Assembly: GCA_005877565.1 (NCBI GenBank)
Contig: VBOK01000054.1
Location: forward strand, 1 to 15,666
Reading direction: 5' to 3'
DNA length: 15,666 bases
DNA from: Nitrospirota bacterium
GTDB taxonomy: Bacteria > Nitrospirota > Nitrospiria > Nitrospirales > NS-4
The stretch's first letter is position 1, and each line of letters begins with the position of its first letter. The notes beneath the pieces were generated by a model. That model was not told the origin of the DNA and ran no database searches. It saw nothing but the letters and a program-made list of their open reading frames with translations. Shown here in pieces: positions 1 to 7,442 of the stretch. A program made the translations under genes and the position numbers.

Positions 1-81
1 GACAGCGCTATCTCTCTCTCCATGTGTCGTCCAATCTGCAATAATTCTGAAGGGTTATCGTGCGGTGGTGAGAGGCGGGCC

Positions 82-3000
82 TTATCGCGGAGGCTTCTCG
101 GCAACGGCCAGATATGCCTGGTCGTCGAAGGCGGAGTGAATGCTGACGTGCACCGCTCCGCTGGCCAAGAGCAACAGCGCAAGCTCCTGGCGGGTGAGGG
201 AGTGGAACATTCCATCTCGTTCGGCCTGTTTGATCGTGCCGAAACTGATCAACATCTGTCTGGCGGCTTCGATTGCCCCAGGCTGTTGCTCCGTTAGCCG
301 GTAGATCTGGGAGAGATCGGCCTGGGGCTTCAGACTAGTGATCACCATCTTTCCGCCCGGGGAGAGCACCCGGACGAACTCTCGGAGGGTGAACAGCGGA
401 TCCTGCAGGTAGCCAAGCACCAGGTTGCAGACGATCCGATCGAATCGGTTGTCGCGAATGGGAAGAGGACAGTCAAGATCAGCCGCCAGGAGCGTCGTCG
501 CGAGGAGCGGATGAGCCATGACCGCCGAGGGACTCTTATCTCGGATCTCGGCAGCCGCCTGCGCGAGGCGCATCCGGGCCGACGTGAGCGCGCTTGGCAC
601 GAAGTCAAGCCCGACGTAGTGCGGCGGAAGAAACTTCGGGCCGGGCTCGCCCCGCAAGCGGTAGGCCTGCTGGGTGAGAAGAAACATGCCCAGATCGCCG
701 TTCCCGCAGCCAGGGTCCAACACCCGTTCTCCCCGCTCGAGAGGACCGGCGAGGCGCGCGATCTGCTCCAGTAAATGCCAATAGGCGGAGATGTTCGCGA
801 GGTGTCGTGTGAGGTCCAGGTGGGCTTGCCAGAACTCCCGTAGAGCAGGTCTTCTTTTCGAATGGCGGGCCCTGGCCCGTTCCCGTTCCAACCGGATCTG
901 GGCCGCCATCGTCCGCGGGGAAGGCTCCACCAGGCCTTTCCGAAAGCGATCCGGGAAGAACCGTTCCACGCAGCAGGAGGCCACCTGGCGAACCATGGCC
1001 AGGGTCTGTCGCGGGTTGTCCTGGAGCCGGTGGAGCGCCTCCGGGGTCAGGTACAACTGGCCCGCGTGCGGTTGCATGGAGGCCAGCACCTTTTTCACGG
1101 CATCCGGTTGTGTCCAGGGGTCGTGCTCGGCGACAAAGAAGAGCGCGGGGGTCCGCAGCCGTTTCGCGTCCTCGATCGTGGTGGGCAGGTCGGCATAGCT
1201 TTCCTTGATCGCGTCGCTCAGGAAGCGGTCACCGTCGACGTTCAGTCCGAGCAGGTTCGTCGTTCCGACCCCGGCGCTCCGCAGGAAGGTCACGATGGAA
1301 TCCTCTTGCTGGGCCCGCAGGGCGGCTTGCAGGTCCATGATACCTGTCAGCACGACCAGCAGCGCGACCCGGTGGTCTTGGGCGAGCCGCTTCAAGGCGA
1401 TGCGGCCCGTCACGTTCGCCGCGATCACCACGATCGGGCTCGTTGGTCGAGTGCGGTTCGCATAGTCGAGGACGGTGCCGAGGTCCTGGTTCATGCTTGA
1501 CAGGGTCGCCTCCGCCATCTCGCCGTCGCTCTCACCGACATGGTTCGTGTGGTCGTAGCGGAGGACGTGAAACCCGTTGGCGGCAAGATAGTATGCGAGA
1601 GTCACATAGTCCGTCTTGGTCTCGCCGTAGCCGGGCGCGATGATGACGTGCGGGGCGCCCGGATACGATTCCAAGGAGCTGTCATAGGAGGCCACGATGC
1701 GGCGGCCGTCGCCCATCGGCCATTCCACACGGCGGCTGAGAATCTGGACCATGTCGGGCCGATCGTCAGCCTGGCCGCAGAACGTAAGAAGCTTCCCGAC
1801 CAGTTCGGCGAGCGTGCTTTGGACGGTGGCGCTGTCGTGGAGGAAGCGGATGCCGACGCGAGGCGTTCGGGATTCCGTCCCGTTGGGCTCGCCCCACACG
1901 ATCTCCCCCGGAACGGTGAGGTCAGGGATATCGCCCGAAGCTGGCGCCGGTATCGGGGGCACGGCCTGTGTCAGCAGCAGGCGCAGCACAAGGCGCTGTC
2001 TGCGTTGGCCCGCGCCCAGAGCCGTTTGTCCGTTGAGCAGACGGAGGCCGGCACCGGTCGCGCTCAGGTCGGTCGTGCGGGCCTGGTGGAGTCCGACGCT
2101 CGATTCGACGCGCACCGGAATAGTCACATCCACCCTGCCGACCAGCCGGCGCTCCGGGAGCACGACGCTTCCAGGTTCCCGGAGACCGGGTTCGCCCTCG
2201 ACGGGCTGTGCCGGCGCGGTGCTGGGTGCGCTCGCCTCCTGCAGCAGGCGTGAGGTCGTTTGAGGAATCAGCAGGGCGGTGAGCTTCACCGACGTCGTGC
2301 GCTCGCGCAATCCGTCCAGGAGCGATGCGAGGAGAGCCTTCTTCGTCTCGTCGAGCGGTTCGAACTCGACGGCAAAGCCTGATCCGAGACGCTCAGGCGA
2401 AGCGACCACGCGGCCCGTTGCCGCGCGAATGCGATGTATCCTGCCTCGGATCTCCAGCATGCCGATTTCGGTGACGAGGCCCAATTGAATCGGCTGGTTT
2501 TCGGCGATGGGAACCTCGTGGTCCAGGACCACGTAGACCCCACCGAGACCGATGTTGGGAGCGGTCCCCGATGATGGCTCTCCATGGGGCCGCACACTCG
2601 TCTCCAGATGAGCCTCCACGCGCGGCCACCGCCGGCGTTCCGTTCGCGGCATCCCCGGAAGAGGTTGAGCGACCTCCTCCAGCATACCGTCAATGACAGG
2701 TTCTCCGGTCGGAGTCCGCTCCACGGTCTTGGTCACCGAGACCCGGATCGCCGTACCGTCGGCCCGACGCAACTGGAGTTCGTGCCTCTGGAAGGAGACG
2801 CGCTCTTCGTAGCGCTCCGGAAGGACGCCGGACAACGCCGTCAGGTCTACGCGCTGCGCCTCCTGTATGGAAGATAGGCCGAGCAGGCTAAGGAAAGTTT
2901 CGTTCGCCTCGAGCAGGCGCCCGTCTCGGGCCAGCCGGAAAACGCCGACGCCGAGACGATTCAACTGTGCGTGCAGGCGGGCCTCGAGGCGAACGGCGCG

Positions 3001-3372
3001 CCGCCGGGCTTCGGCGCGTTCCAGGGCCGACCGGACGGCGGTTCGTAGGCGCGCGGGAGACCGGGTCGTCTTGCGGATGTACTCGTCCAGCCCCGCCTGC
3101 ATCGCTTCCACCGCCAGCTCTTCGTTCCCAGTGCCGGTAAACATGATGACCGGGACGCCAGGGTGCCGGGCCTTGACCGCGCGCAGGACCGACAGGCCGT
3201 CGGTCCAGCGCAAGTGGGAGTCGGTGATCACCAGGTCGAAATTGCCGCCCTGGAGCGCGTCGGCGAAGGCCCGCTCTTCGGTGACCTGCCTGATGTGGAG
3301 GTCAAGGTACTCCAGGCATACCATATCTGGTAGAAAATTCCTATCTTTATCCAGGATATGGTAGGCTGACAC
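82..3372 (-). CDS. Receiver-PAS-PilZ-PilZ-LuxD-like hydrolase-SAM methyltransferase fusion protein
   Basis: A multidomain, probably cytoplasmic protein of 1096 residues. The GTG start at 3372 is chosen because AGGAG lies 10 bases before it; the reading frame extends to a TTG at 3411 that has no ribosome site. Approximate domains: receiver 2-115 (phospho-acceptor Asp51 in VITDSHL, Lys101), PAS 122-235, PilZ 244-355 (RxxxR intact, but NIGLGG where (D/N)xSxxG is expected), PilZ 407-530 (RxxxR and DLSATG both intact), alpha/beta hydrolase 545-810, methyltransferase 845-1096 (motif I LDPGCGNGDLG). The hydrolase resembles LuxD acyltransferases (NGFHVLRYDHTNHVGESDG region). It keeps Asp741 (AEHDPW) and His781 (EALHRL) but has Asn653 at the nucleophile elbow (AANVTG). 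PilZ domains in general bind c-di-GMP. I infer a regulated protein acting on an acyl or other small-molecule substrate, with the methyltransferase as the likely active part. Substrates are unknown. Domain calls are firm; the overall role is not. Confidence 0.9.
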   Translation of the reverse strand: MSAYHILDKDRNFLPDMVCLEYLDLHIRQVTEERAFADALQGGNFDLVITDSHLRWTDGLSVLRAVKARHPGVPVIMFTGTGNEELAVEAMQAGLDEYIRKTTRSPARLRTAVRSALERAEARRRAVRLEARLHAQLNRLGVGVFRLARDGRLLEANETFLSLLGLSSIQEAQRVDLTALSGVLPERYEERVSFQRHELQLRRADGTAIRVSVTKTVERTPTGEPVIDGMLEEVAQPLPGMPRTERRRWPRVEAHLETSVRPHGEPSSGTAPNIGLGGVYVVLDHEVPIAENQPIQLGLVTEIGMLEIRGRIHRIRAATGRVVASPERLGSGFAVEFEPLDETKKALLASLLDGLRERTTSVKLTALLIPQTTSRLLQEASAPSTAPAQPVEGEPGLREPGSVVLPERRLVGRVDVTIPVRVESSVGLHQARTTDLSATGAGLRLLNGQTALGAGQRRQRLVLRLLLTQAVPPIPAPASGDIPDLTVPGEIVWGEPNGTESRTPRVGIRFLHDSATVQSTLAELVGKLLTFCGQADDRPDMVQILSRRVEWPMGDGRRIVASYDSSLESYPGAPHVIIAPGYGETKTDYVTLAYYLAANGFHVLRYDHTNHVGESDGEMAEATLSSMNQDLGTVLDYANRTRPTSPIVVIAANVTGRIALKRLAQDHRVALLVVLTGIMDLQAALRAQQEDSIVTFLRSAGVGTTNLLGLNVDGDRFLSDAIKESYADLPTTIEDAKRLRTPALFFVAEHDPWTQPDAVKKVLASMQPHAGQLYLTPEALHRLQDNPRQTLAMVRQVASCCVERFFPDRFRKGLVEPSPRTMAAQIRLERERARARHSKRRPALREFWQAHLDLTRHLANISAYWHLLEQIARLAGPLERGERVLDPGCGNGDLGMFLLTQQAYRLRGEPGPKFLPPHYVGLDFVPSALTSARMRLAQAAAEIRDKSPSAVMAHPLLATTLLAADLDCPLPIRDNRFDRIVCNLVLGYLQDPLFTLREFVRVLSPGGKMVITSLKPQADLSQIYRLTEQQPGAIEAARQMLISFGTIKQAERDGMFHSLTRQELALLLLASGAVHVSIHSAFDDQAYLAVAEKPPR

Positions 3373-3404
3373 CGTTTCCGCACTCCTATGTAGGGAGTTG
3401 CCGA

Positions 3405-3419
3405 CAGTCAAAATGACTG
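3405..3419. promoter_or_regulatory. Perfect inverted repeat between divergent genes, candidate operator
   Basis: CAGTCA and TGACTG are separated by AAA, a 15-base dyad in the 119-base gap between the divergent starts at 3372 and 3492. Its position would let one regulator act on both genes. No factor can be named and no convincing -35/-10 pair is visible. GATATT near 3443 is a weak -10 candidate for the rightward gene. Confidence 0.3.
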
Positions 3420-3491
3420 GACCCGCATGGATGAAAATGTGATATTTTGGGACCGCATGATTCCCGTCCGGACGAAGATTGACGAAACGTG

Positions 3492-5027
3492 ATGGATCGC
3501 GAACTCAAGCTACTGAATGTGCTGCTCCTGCAGCTCGGCGTCACATTCATCCTAGCGGTGGCGCTGTTCGGGGTGTACATGCTGATGTCCTGGAAACGGG
3601 CCAAGAAGCCCCCGCGCAGCTTCTTCACTATCTACGTTGTCACGCTCGCGCTGTATGTCCTGTTGATCTTGAACGAAAGCGAACTCTTCGGACGGGTCAA
3701 ATTGTGGGAAGGGGTCTACCTGTGGACGAAGTTCGCCGCCTATCTCGGCACCGCCTTCTTACTCTTGAAGGCGATGGATATTCTCCTCCTAGAAGACTAC
3801 TTCATCATCAAGAAAGGATTTTACATCCCGGAGCTGCTGCGGCTGCTGATCTTGCTCGGCGGGCTGGCGGTCGCGGGCATAATTTTTCTCAGGACGGTCA
3901 TCGGCATCAACGTGGTGGCGCTGGTGGCCATTCCGACGGCCGCTACGGCCGTCATCGGCTTTGCGCTGCAGGACACCCTGAAGCGGTTCTTTGCCGGGAT
4001 CATGCTTGGCAAGCTGGTGCGCGTGGGGGACTGGGTGCGCTTGGCCGGCCAGGTGGGGCGGGTCGTGAAGGTGGATCTGGGTCATGTGACGATCCTGACG
4101 CCCACGGACGATCTCGTCATGATTCCCAACAACCTCGTCGCCCAGCAGGAGATCTTGAATTACAACAAGCCCACCCCGAGACACGCGCGGACCGTGTTGG
4201 TGGATGCCAGCTACGCGACCCCTCCTTTGCAGGTGCAGACCGTGCTGGTCGAGACGGCGAAGGCGGTTCCCGGCGTCCTCCATGAGCCGGCGCCGCAGGC
4301 ATTCGTAGCGGCCTACAAGGACTCCAGCATCCAATATCGCCTGACGTTCTGGGGCAAGGACTACGGGCACGCGGGGGCCATCGAAGGGCAGGTCCTGTCG
4401 TACGTCTGGTATGCCTTCCAGCGACACAGCATCGAGATCCCGTTCCCCCAGCGCACGATCCACATCACGAAGGTAGAGGACGAACGCGAGGCGATGGCGG
4501 CCAAGCGGGAGCGGATCCTCGAAGCCCTGCGCCAGATCGACTTTCTCTCGGTCCTCAGTCCGGAGGAGTTGGAGACCGTCGCCCAGCGGGCCGCGGTCCG
4601 GATCTACTTGCCGGGCGAGGCCGTCGTCCGGCAGGGCGAGGCGGGGGCGGAATTCTTCATCATCCTGGGGGGCTCTGCCGAGGTTCGCAGAGGCGAGGGG
4701 GACAAGGTCGCAACGGTCGCGACGCTCCACGCGATGCAGTTCTTCGGCGAGATGTCGTTGCTGACCGGCGAGTCGCGCTCGGCCACCGTCGTCGCGCAGA
4801 CGAAGCTGGAAGTGGTGGTTATCACCAAAGCAGCCCTCGAGCAGCCGATCATGGGGAATCCCCTCATCGCGGAGCGAATCGGTACGGTGTTGGCGGAACG
4901 GAAGTCCGAGATCGCGGCCCTCCAGGAAAACCTCGATCACCGGGTCGAGTCGAGTGAGGTCGTGGAGCACAGGAGAAAGTCCCTGGGCTCGCGCATCCGC
5001 AGCTTCTTCGGCGCGACGGCACACTAA
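3492..5027 (+). CDS. MscS-family channel with C-terminal cyclic-nucleotide-binding domain
   Basis: An inner-membrane channel protein of 511 residues. Hydrophobic helices lie at about 15-33, 45-62, 82-100 and 117-135, followed by the MscS pore helix and beta domain at 138-225 (GFALQDTLKRFFAGI, VGDWV, MIPNNL). The cytoplasmic MscS cage runs to about 330. A cyclic-nucleotide-binding domain covers 350-460, with a phosphate-binding cassette FFGEMSLLTGESRSATV: Gly419, Glu420 and Arg429 are the expected contacts. A charged, helical tail ends the protein. This is the architecture of bacterial cyclic-nucleotide-gated channels within the MscS superfamily, so gating or modulation by cAMP or cGMP is inferred. 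ATG at 3492 is used; a GTG directly precedes it at 3489 and neither has a good ribosome site. It is divergent from the PilZ fusion protein. Confidence 0.93.
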   Translation: MDRELKLLNVLLLQLGVTFILAVALFGVYMLMSWKRAKKPPRSFFTIYVVTLALYVLLILNESELFGRVKLWEGVYLWTKFAAYLGTAFLLLKAMDILLLEDYFIIKKGFYIPELLRLLILLGGLAVAGIIFLRTVIGINVVALVAIPTAATAVIGFALQDTLKRFFAGIMLGKLVRVGDWVRLAGQVGRVVKVDLGHVTILTPTDDLVMIPNNLVAQQEILNYNKPTPRHARTVLVDASYATPPLQVQTVLVETAKAVPGVLHEPAPQAFVAAYKDSSIQYRLTFWGKDYGHAGAIEGQVLSYVWYAFQRHSIEIPFPQRTIHITKVEDEREAMAAKRERILEALRQIDFLSVLSPEELETVAQRAAVRIYLPGEAVVRQGEAGAEFFIILGGSAEVRRGEGDKVATVATLHAMQFFGEMSLLTGESRSATVVAQTKLEVVVITKAALEQPIMGNPLIAERIGTVLAERKSEIAALQENLDHRVESSEVVEHRRKSLGSRIRSFFGATAH

Positions 5028-5035
5028 AAATAGCC

Positions 5036-5182
5036 TGAGCTATCCCGGATTTCACGGACACGTCATGAAGGCACAACCCGCCGGGCTTCGAACGCGGCGG
5101 GACTCACATAGCCGAGGGTTTGATGCAATCGCTGGCGATTATAAAACACTTCGATAAACTCAAAGATCTGGTTCCGGGCATC
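5036..5182 (-). mobile_element. IS3-family element remnant (3' end with terminal repeat)
   Basis: The minus strand from 5182 to 5063 encodes the last 39 residues of an IS3-type OrfB integrase (IFEFIEVFYNRQRLHQTLGY, then VSPAAFE) before a TGA stop. The matching block in the IS3 family normally ends the rve domain. Non-coding sequence then runs to 5036, where TGAGCTATCCCGGATTTCAC looks like an IS3 terminal repeat beginning with TG. Upstream of 5182 the frame meets a stop at once and no other part of the transposase is present. The element is a deletion remnant and cannot move by itself. It lies 8 bases after the channel gene stop. The other end was not found. Confidence 0.8.
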
Positions 5183-5298
5183 TCACGACCTTCCAAAGCG
5201 AACGGCTCCAGTAATCCTGGACCGTCAAACTTCTGATAGCCCGGGAAGGTCGCTGAAGCTAACAGCAGTTGAGGTGCACTTGCAGTTTCACTCTGCAT
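5183..5298 (-). pseudogene. Small ORF apparently truncated by the IS3 remnant
   Basis: An ATG at 5298 has GGAG six bases upstream (GGAGAACAGC). It opens a reading frame of about 38 residues (starting MQSETASAPQLLLASATFPG) that runs into the IS3 remnant and then stops inside it in a different frame from the transposase. It overlaps the end of the preceding minus-strand ORF by 11 bases, as in a coupled operon. The likely reading is that an original gene lost its 3' part when the element arrived or was deleted. The residues that remain match no family I know. Confidence 0.35.
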
Positions 5299-5557
5299 GC
5301 TGTTCTCCTATTCCCATGTTATCTTGCTGATCATCTACCGTTCGCTCGCCCAAGATCATTCCGCAGTATCTGTCCTGGCCACCAAAACACAGCAAGGCGA
5401 GGCTGGTCGCTACTATGCGCGTCACGGGTGACAGACCCCGCCCCACGTTCTCGGCGCTAATGTATGTGATGGCCTCATTAACCGTGTCAAACCAAACCGG
5501 ATCAGTTTGGCCGTGGTAGAAAACGTATAAGCAGTAATTGTGTGCGTCGTTCATCAT
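5288..5557 (-). CDS. Hypothetical small protein (89 aa)
   Basis: An ORF of 89 residues with protein-like composition (YCLYVFYHGQTDPVWFDTVN, then EAITYI) and a central hydrophobic stretch IVATSLALLCFGG. No family is recognised and no clear ribosome site precedes the ATG pair at 5557/5554. The stop overlaps the start of the truncated ORF at 5298, which is mild evidence that both were once an operon. It lies in a lower-GC segment next to the IS scar, so it could be a decaying or horizontally acquired gene. Confidence 0.4.
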   Translation of the reverse strand: MMNDAHNYCLYVFYHGQTDPVWFDTVNEAITYISAENVGRGLSPVTRIVATSLALLCFGGQDRYCGMILGERTVDDQQDNMGIGEQHAE

Positions 5558-5815
5558 TCAATGTGGTGGAGGGCTGGTTGTGATGGTTGGCCCCCCAGCC
5601 CTCCTTAGGCGGGGGAGTGTCAGGCACAGGGCACATCCGCTTAAAGCCGCCTAATGGTACTATCGAGCAAGATTGGCCTCCCTCTCAGGGTTACATGGGC
5701 TGGGCCAATGGCCAATCGGGAGTAACCTTGAGTCGCAAGGGGAAAATACATGTAACGAGGCAGAGAAATACCTGAGTGGCGCGAAAAGGAGATGGGGCTG
5801 TTTCGCTAACGGACT
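5558..5815. other. Non-coding stretch with inverted repeats
   Basis: No gene is supported here. GGAGGGCTGG (5568-5577) and CCAGCCCTCC (5595-5604) form a perfect 10-bp inverted repeat with a 17-base loop. GCGAAA (5781-5786) and TTTCGC (5801-5806) form a weak hairpin just after the stop of the minus-strand gene ending at 5816. Neither is followed by a T-run, so terminator function is only a possibility. Confidence 0.4.
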
Positions 5816-6586
5816 TTACGGAGGAGCCACTGACGGCAAGGCTTTCTTGAAGTACTTCTCGTAGATGTCGTTGGTGGAATTGGCCGCCACGATCTTCCCG
5901 GGCTCGCTGGTCGCAAGCGGCACCTGCCCGCCGAGCCGGACGATGGAGTCCCGGATATTGGCAAGGGTGAGCAGACCGGTCACTTCGATCTTGACGCCCC
6001 GCAGGTTGTGGCCCGCTTCGAACGCCATCCAGGCCTTTCTGTATGCGATGACCGCGGGTTGCGGGTAGGACGCCTGATCCAGCACACTCGCCAAATCCAG
6101 ATAGGTGTCTCCGGCCTGCGCCGGAGCCGTGTCCGCGACGCTCAGGTAGAACAGGATACCCTCCGTGACCTTATTGGCTTCGATGGCTTTCCTCCCAGCC
6201 TTGAGCAAGTATTCGACGCACTTCGCCTCGCTCGTTGTGAGCGGGCGATCAGACCCTGCACCAGGTATCGGCCCCTCCTCAATGAGCAGGAAAGGCGCCC
6301 GCATAGGACCTTCGGGATACGGGCGCATGCGACAACCCGTCGAAGACGACGCCCCGCTTGTTGGCGCCGTCTTAGTCTGAAGGGCTTGGAGCGCAACAAG
6401 CATATCTTGCTGTGAGGAGTATGACTGACCGGCCAGAGGACCCTTGTGACAGTGGTAATCGCCATGCTTGCGATCGTTATGGCAGCCGTAGGCATCGAGA
6501 TCCCCACCATGGGGCCATGCAATGAGGGGAGCCAGTGGGAGCCCCCCAATGGACAGGAGGAGTGGAAGGAACAACCAGCGTGGCAT
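5816..6586 (-). CDS. Exported YHYH-motif protein with helical C-terminal region
   Basis: A 256-residue exported protein. The ATG at 6586 is chosen because GGAGG stands 5 bases upstream; the frame extends 12 codons further without support. A Sec-type signal peptide (PRWLFLPLLLSIGGLPLAPL) is followed at about 26-50 by HGGDLDAYGC and HNDRKHGDYHCH, the Cys/His motif of small YHYH-type secreted proteins. A low-complexity linker follows. From about residue 120 to 215 the sequence is alpha-helical and TPR-like (EYLLKAGRKAIEANK, DLASVLDQASYPQPAVIAYR). The motif may bind metal, but function is unknown. The gene starts 14 bases after the membrane-anchored protein gene, so the two probably form an operon. 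Its N-terminus (MPRW plus hydrophobic run) resembles that of the nuclease gene at 8808. Confidence 0.75.
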   Translation of the reverse strand: MPRWLFLPLLLSIGGLPLAPLIAWPHGGDLDAYGCHNDRKHGDYHCHKGPLAGQSYSSQQDMLVALQALQTKTAPTSGASSSTGCRMRPYPEGPMRAPFLLIEEGPIPGAGSDRPLTTSEAKCVEYLLKAGRKAIEANKVTEGILFYLSVADTAPAQAGDTYLDLASVLDQASYPQPAVIAYRKAWMAFEAGHNLRGVKIEVTGLLTLANIRDSIVRLGGQVPLATSEPGKIVAANSTNDIYEKYFKKALPSVAPP

Positions 6587-6600
6587 GAGAGCCTCCGGCG

Positions 6601-6918
6601 CTAACACCATTTCCATTCCCACCTGCTCAAGACTGGTAATGTCGCCTTATCGCTCAACACTGGTTGCGTCGTCTCATCGCTCGGGTTTCCACGTTTAAAG
6701 GTGAGGGTATATTCCACGCACAATGGTGGCACCACTTGTTTGTATATCCAGACCGAGCGTCCGGCAGAGTCTCCGATGGATTGAAGTGGTTGACCAAGAT
6801 GCTCTCTCACACCATCCTGGGTTTCACGACCAATGGCATTAATGAAGTAGTAACTAGGAAGAGCCAAATATCCGATGATCAGGCCCACCACGACAATCAC
6901 AATCAGCTTAGTCGCCAT
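6601..6918 (-). CDS. Membrane-anchored small protein with BamE/SmpA-like motif
   Basis: A 105-residue protein. The ATG at 6918 has GGGGAG nine bases upstream; the longer frame to 7041 would read through the REP-like hairpin and is rejected. An N-terminal hydrophobic segment (LIVIVVVGLIIGYLALPSYY) would serve as membrane anchor or uncleaved signal. The following part (TQDGVREHLGQPLQSIGDSA, then GRSVWIYK) resembles the LGxP...WxY pattern of SmpA/BamE-type periplasmic domains, a match seen by eye only. The rest is short and ends in EWKWC. The next gene begins 14 bases downstream, so co-transcription with the YHYH protein is likely and both would act in the cell envelope. Confidence 0.7.
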   Translation of the reverse strand: MATKLIVIVVVGLIIGYLALPSYYFINAIGRETQDGVREHLGQPLQSIGDSAGRSVWIYKQVVPPLCVEYTLTFKRGNPSDETTQPVLSDKATLPVLSRWEWKWC

Positions 6919-6980
6919 TGACAATAGCTCCCCGCGCGCCGATGGCGCACGCCCCATAGTACCCTTGTTCACTCTGGCGA

Positions 6981-7075
6981 GCAAAGGGGACAGGCTACTT
7001 TTCAGTTGTTTTCGCGGGAATGACGGAGTTGCCGACGCCAACGTAGAGGTTAGAAAATGAGCCTGTCCCCTTTGC
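6981..7075. repeat. REP-like imperfect palindrome (95 bp)
   Basis: Left arm GCAAAGGGGACAGGCT (6981-6996) is the exact reverse complement of the right arm at 7060-7075. Pairing continues inward with TTTTC/GAAAA after a two-base mismatch. The interior contains TTCGCGGGAATGACGGAG, similar to the dispersed GTCATTCCCGCGAA repeats of many genomes. This is typical of REP/BIME or MITE elements mobilised by RAYT-type enzymes, although no such enzyme is in the window. It sits between two minus-strand genes. Confidence 0.7.
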
Positions 7076-7095
7076 TGTCCCCAAGCCGATTGAGA

Positions 7096-7320
7096 CTATC
7101 TTGACTGCTGGGGGCCTTTCTGGAACGCGATCATGCCGTCCAACAGCATGTAAATTGCGATCAGCGTGAGCAGGGTCCCGCCCGTAAACCAGCCAAGCGG
7201 CCACAATTTCCAGGCATGGTCTGTCAAGCCAGCCAAAAGACCGATGGTCCCGCAGACAAAACCGAGCGCAGCCCCGATACGGGCAATCATCGTGCGCTTA
7301 TATCCCACCTCTTTCATCAC
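7096..7320 (-). CDS. Small two-helix membrane protein (74 aa)
   Basis: A 74-residue protein with two hydrophobic segments, about 12-31 (ARIGAALGFVCGTIGLLAGL) and 41-63 (PLGWFTGGTLLTLIAIYMLL). AGGAGG precedes the start; it is 4 bases from the ATG at 7320 and 7 from the next ATG at 7317, so the second may be the true start. The C-terminus FQKGPQQSR is polar. No family is recognised. It lies 122 bases after the end of the double-receiver zinc-ribbon gene on the same strand, which leaves co-transcription possible but unproven. Confidence 0.75.
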   Translation of the reverse strand: MMKEVGYKRTMIARIGAALGFVCGTIGLLAGLTDHAWKLWPLGWFTGGTLLTLIAIYMLLDGMIAFQKGPQQSR

Positions 7321-7442
7321 TCACCCTCCTTTTTCTGTTACTGTGTTCGATGTCACCTGCTCATCGGCAGGATGACCTTACGCGCTGTCCGGCTCATTGC
7401 CGCTAGTGGGCAAGGCTAGGCCACTCTTCGGGACCTGTCAAG

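Noticed and set aside
862..2253. Plus-strand ORFs of 212 and 237 codons inside the fusion gene
   Set aside because: They are antisense to conserved hydrolase and PilZ sequence and are shadows of the real frame.
3373..3411. TTG start at 3411 for the fusion protein
   Set aside because: No ribosome site precedes the TTG, whereas the GTG at 3372 has AGGAG and starts at the first receiver strand.
3789..5024. Long minus-strand ORF (411 codons) opposite the channel gene
   Set aside because: It is antisense to a clear MscS-CNBD gene, has Arg/Asp/His-rich composition with no fold-like pattern, and arises from high GC in the third codon position.
5587..5864. Plus-strand ORFs of 62-63 codons in the scar region
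   Set aside because: No ribosome site and no protein-like pattern; one overlaps the end of the YHYH gene.
6919..7041. Extended N-terminus of the BamE-like protein
   Set aside because: It would be translated from the REP-like hairpin; the ATG at 6918 has a good ribosome site and begins directly with the membrane segment.
6995..7204. Minus-strand ORF of 69 codons
   Set aside because: It spans half of the palindrome and overlaps the better-supported small membrane protein gene; no ribosome site.
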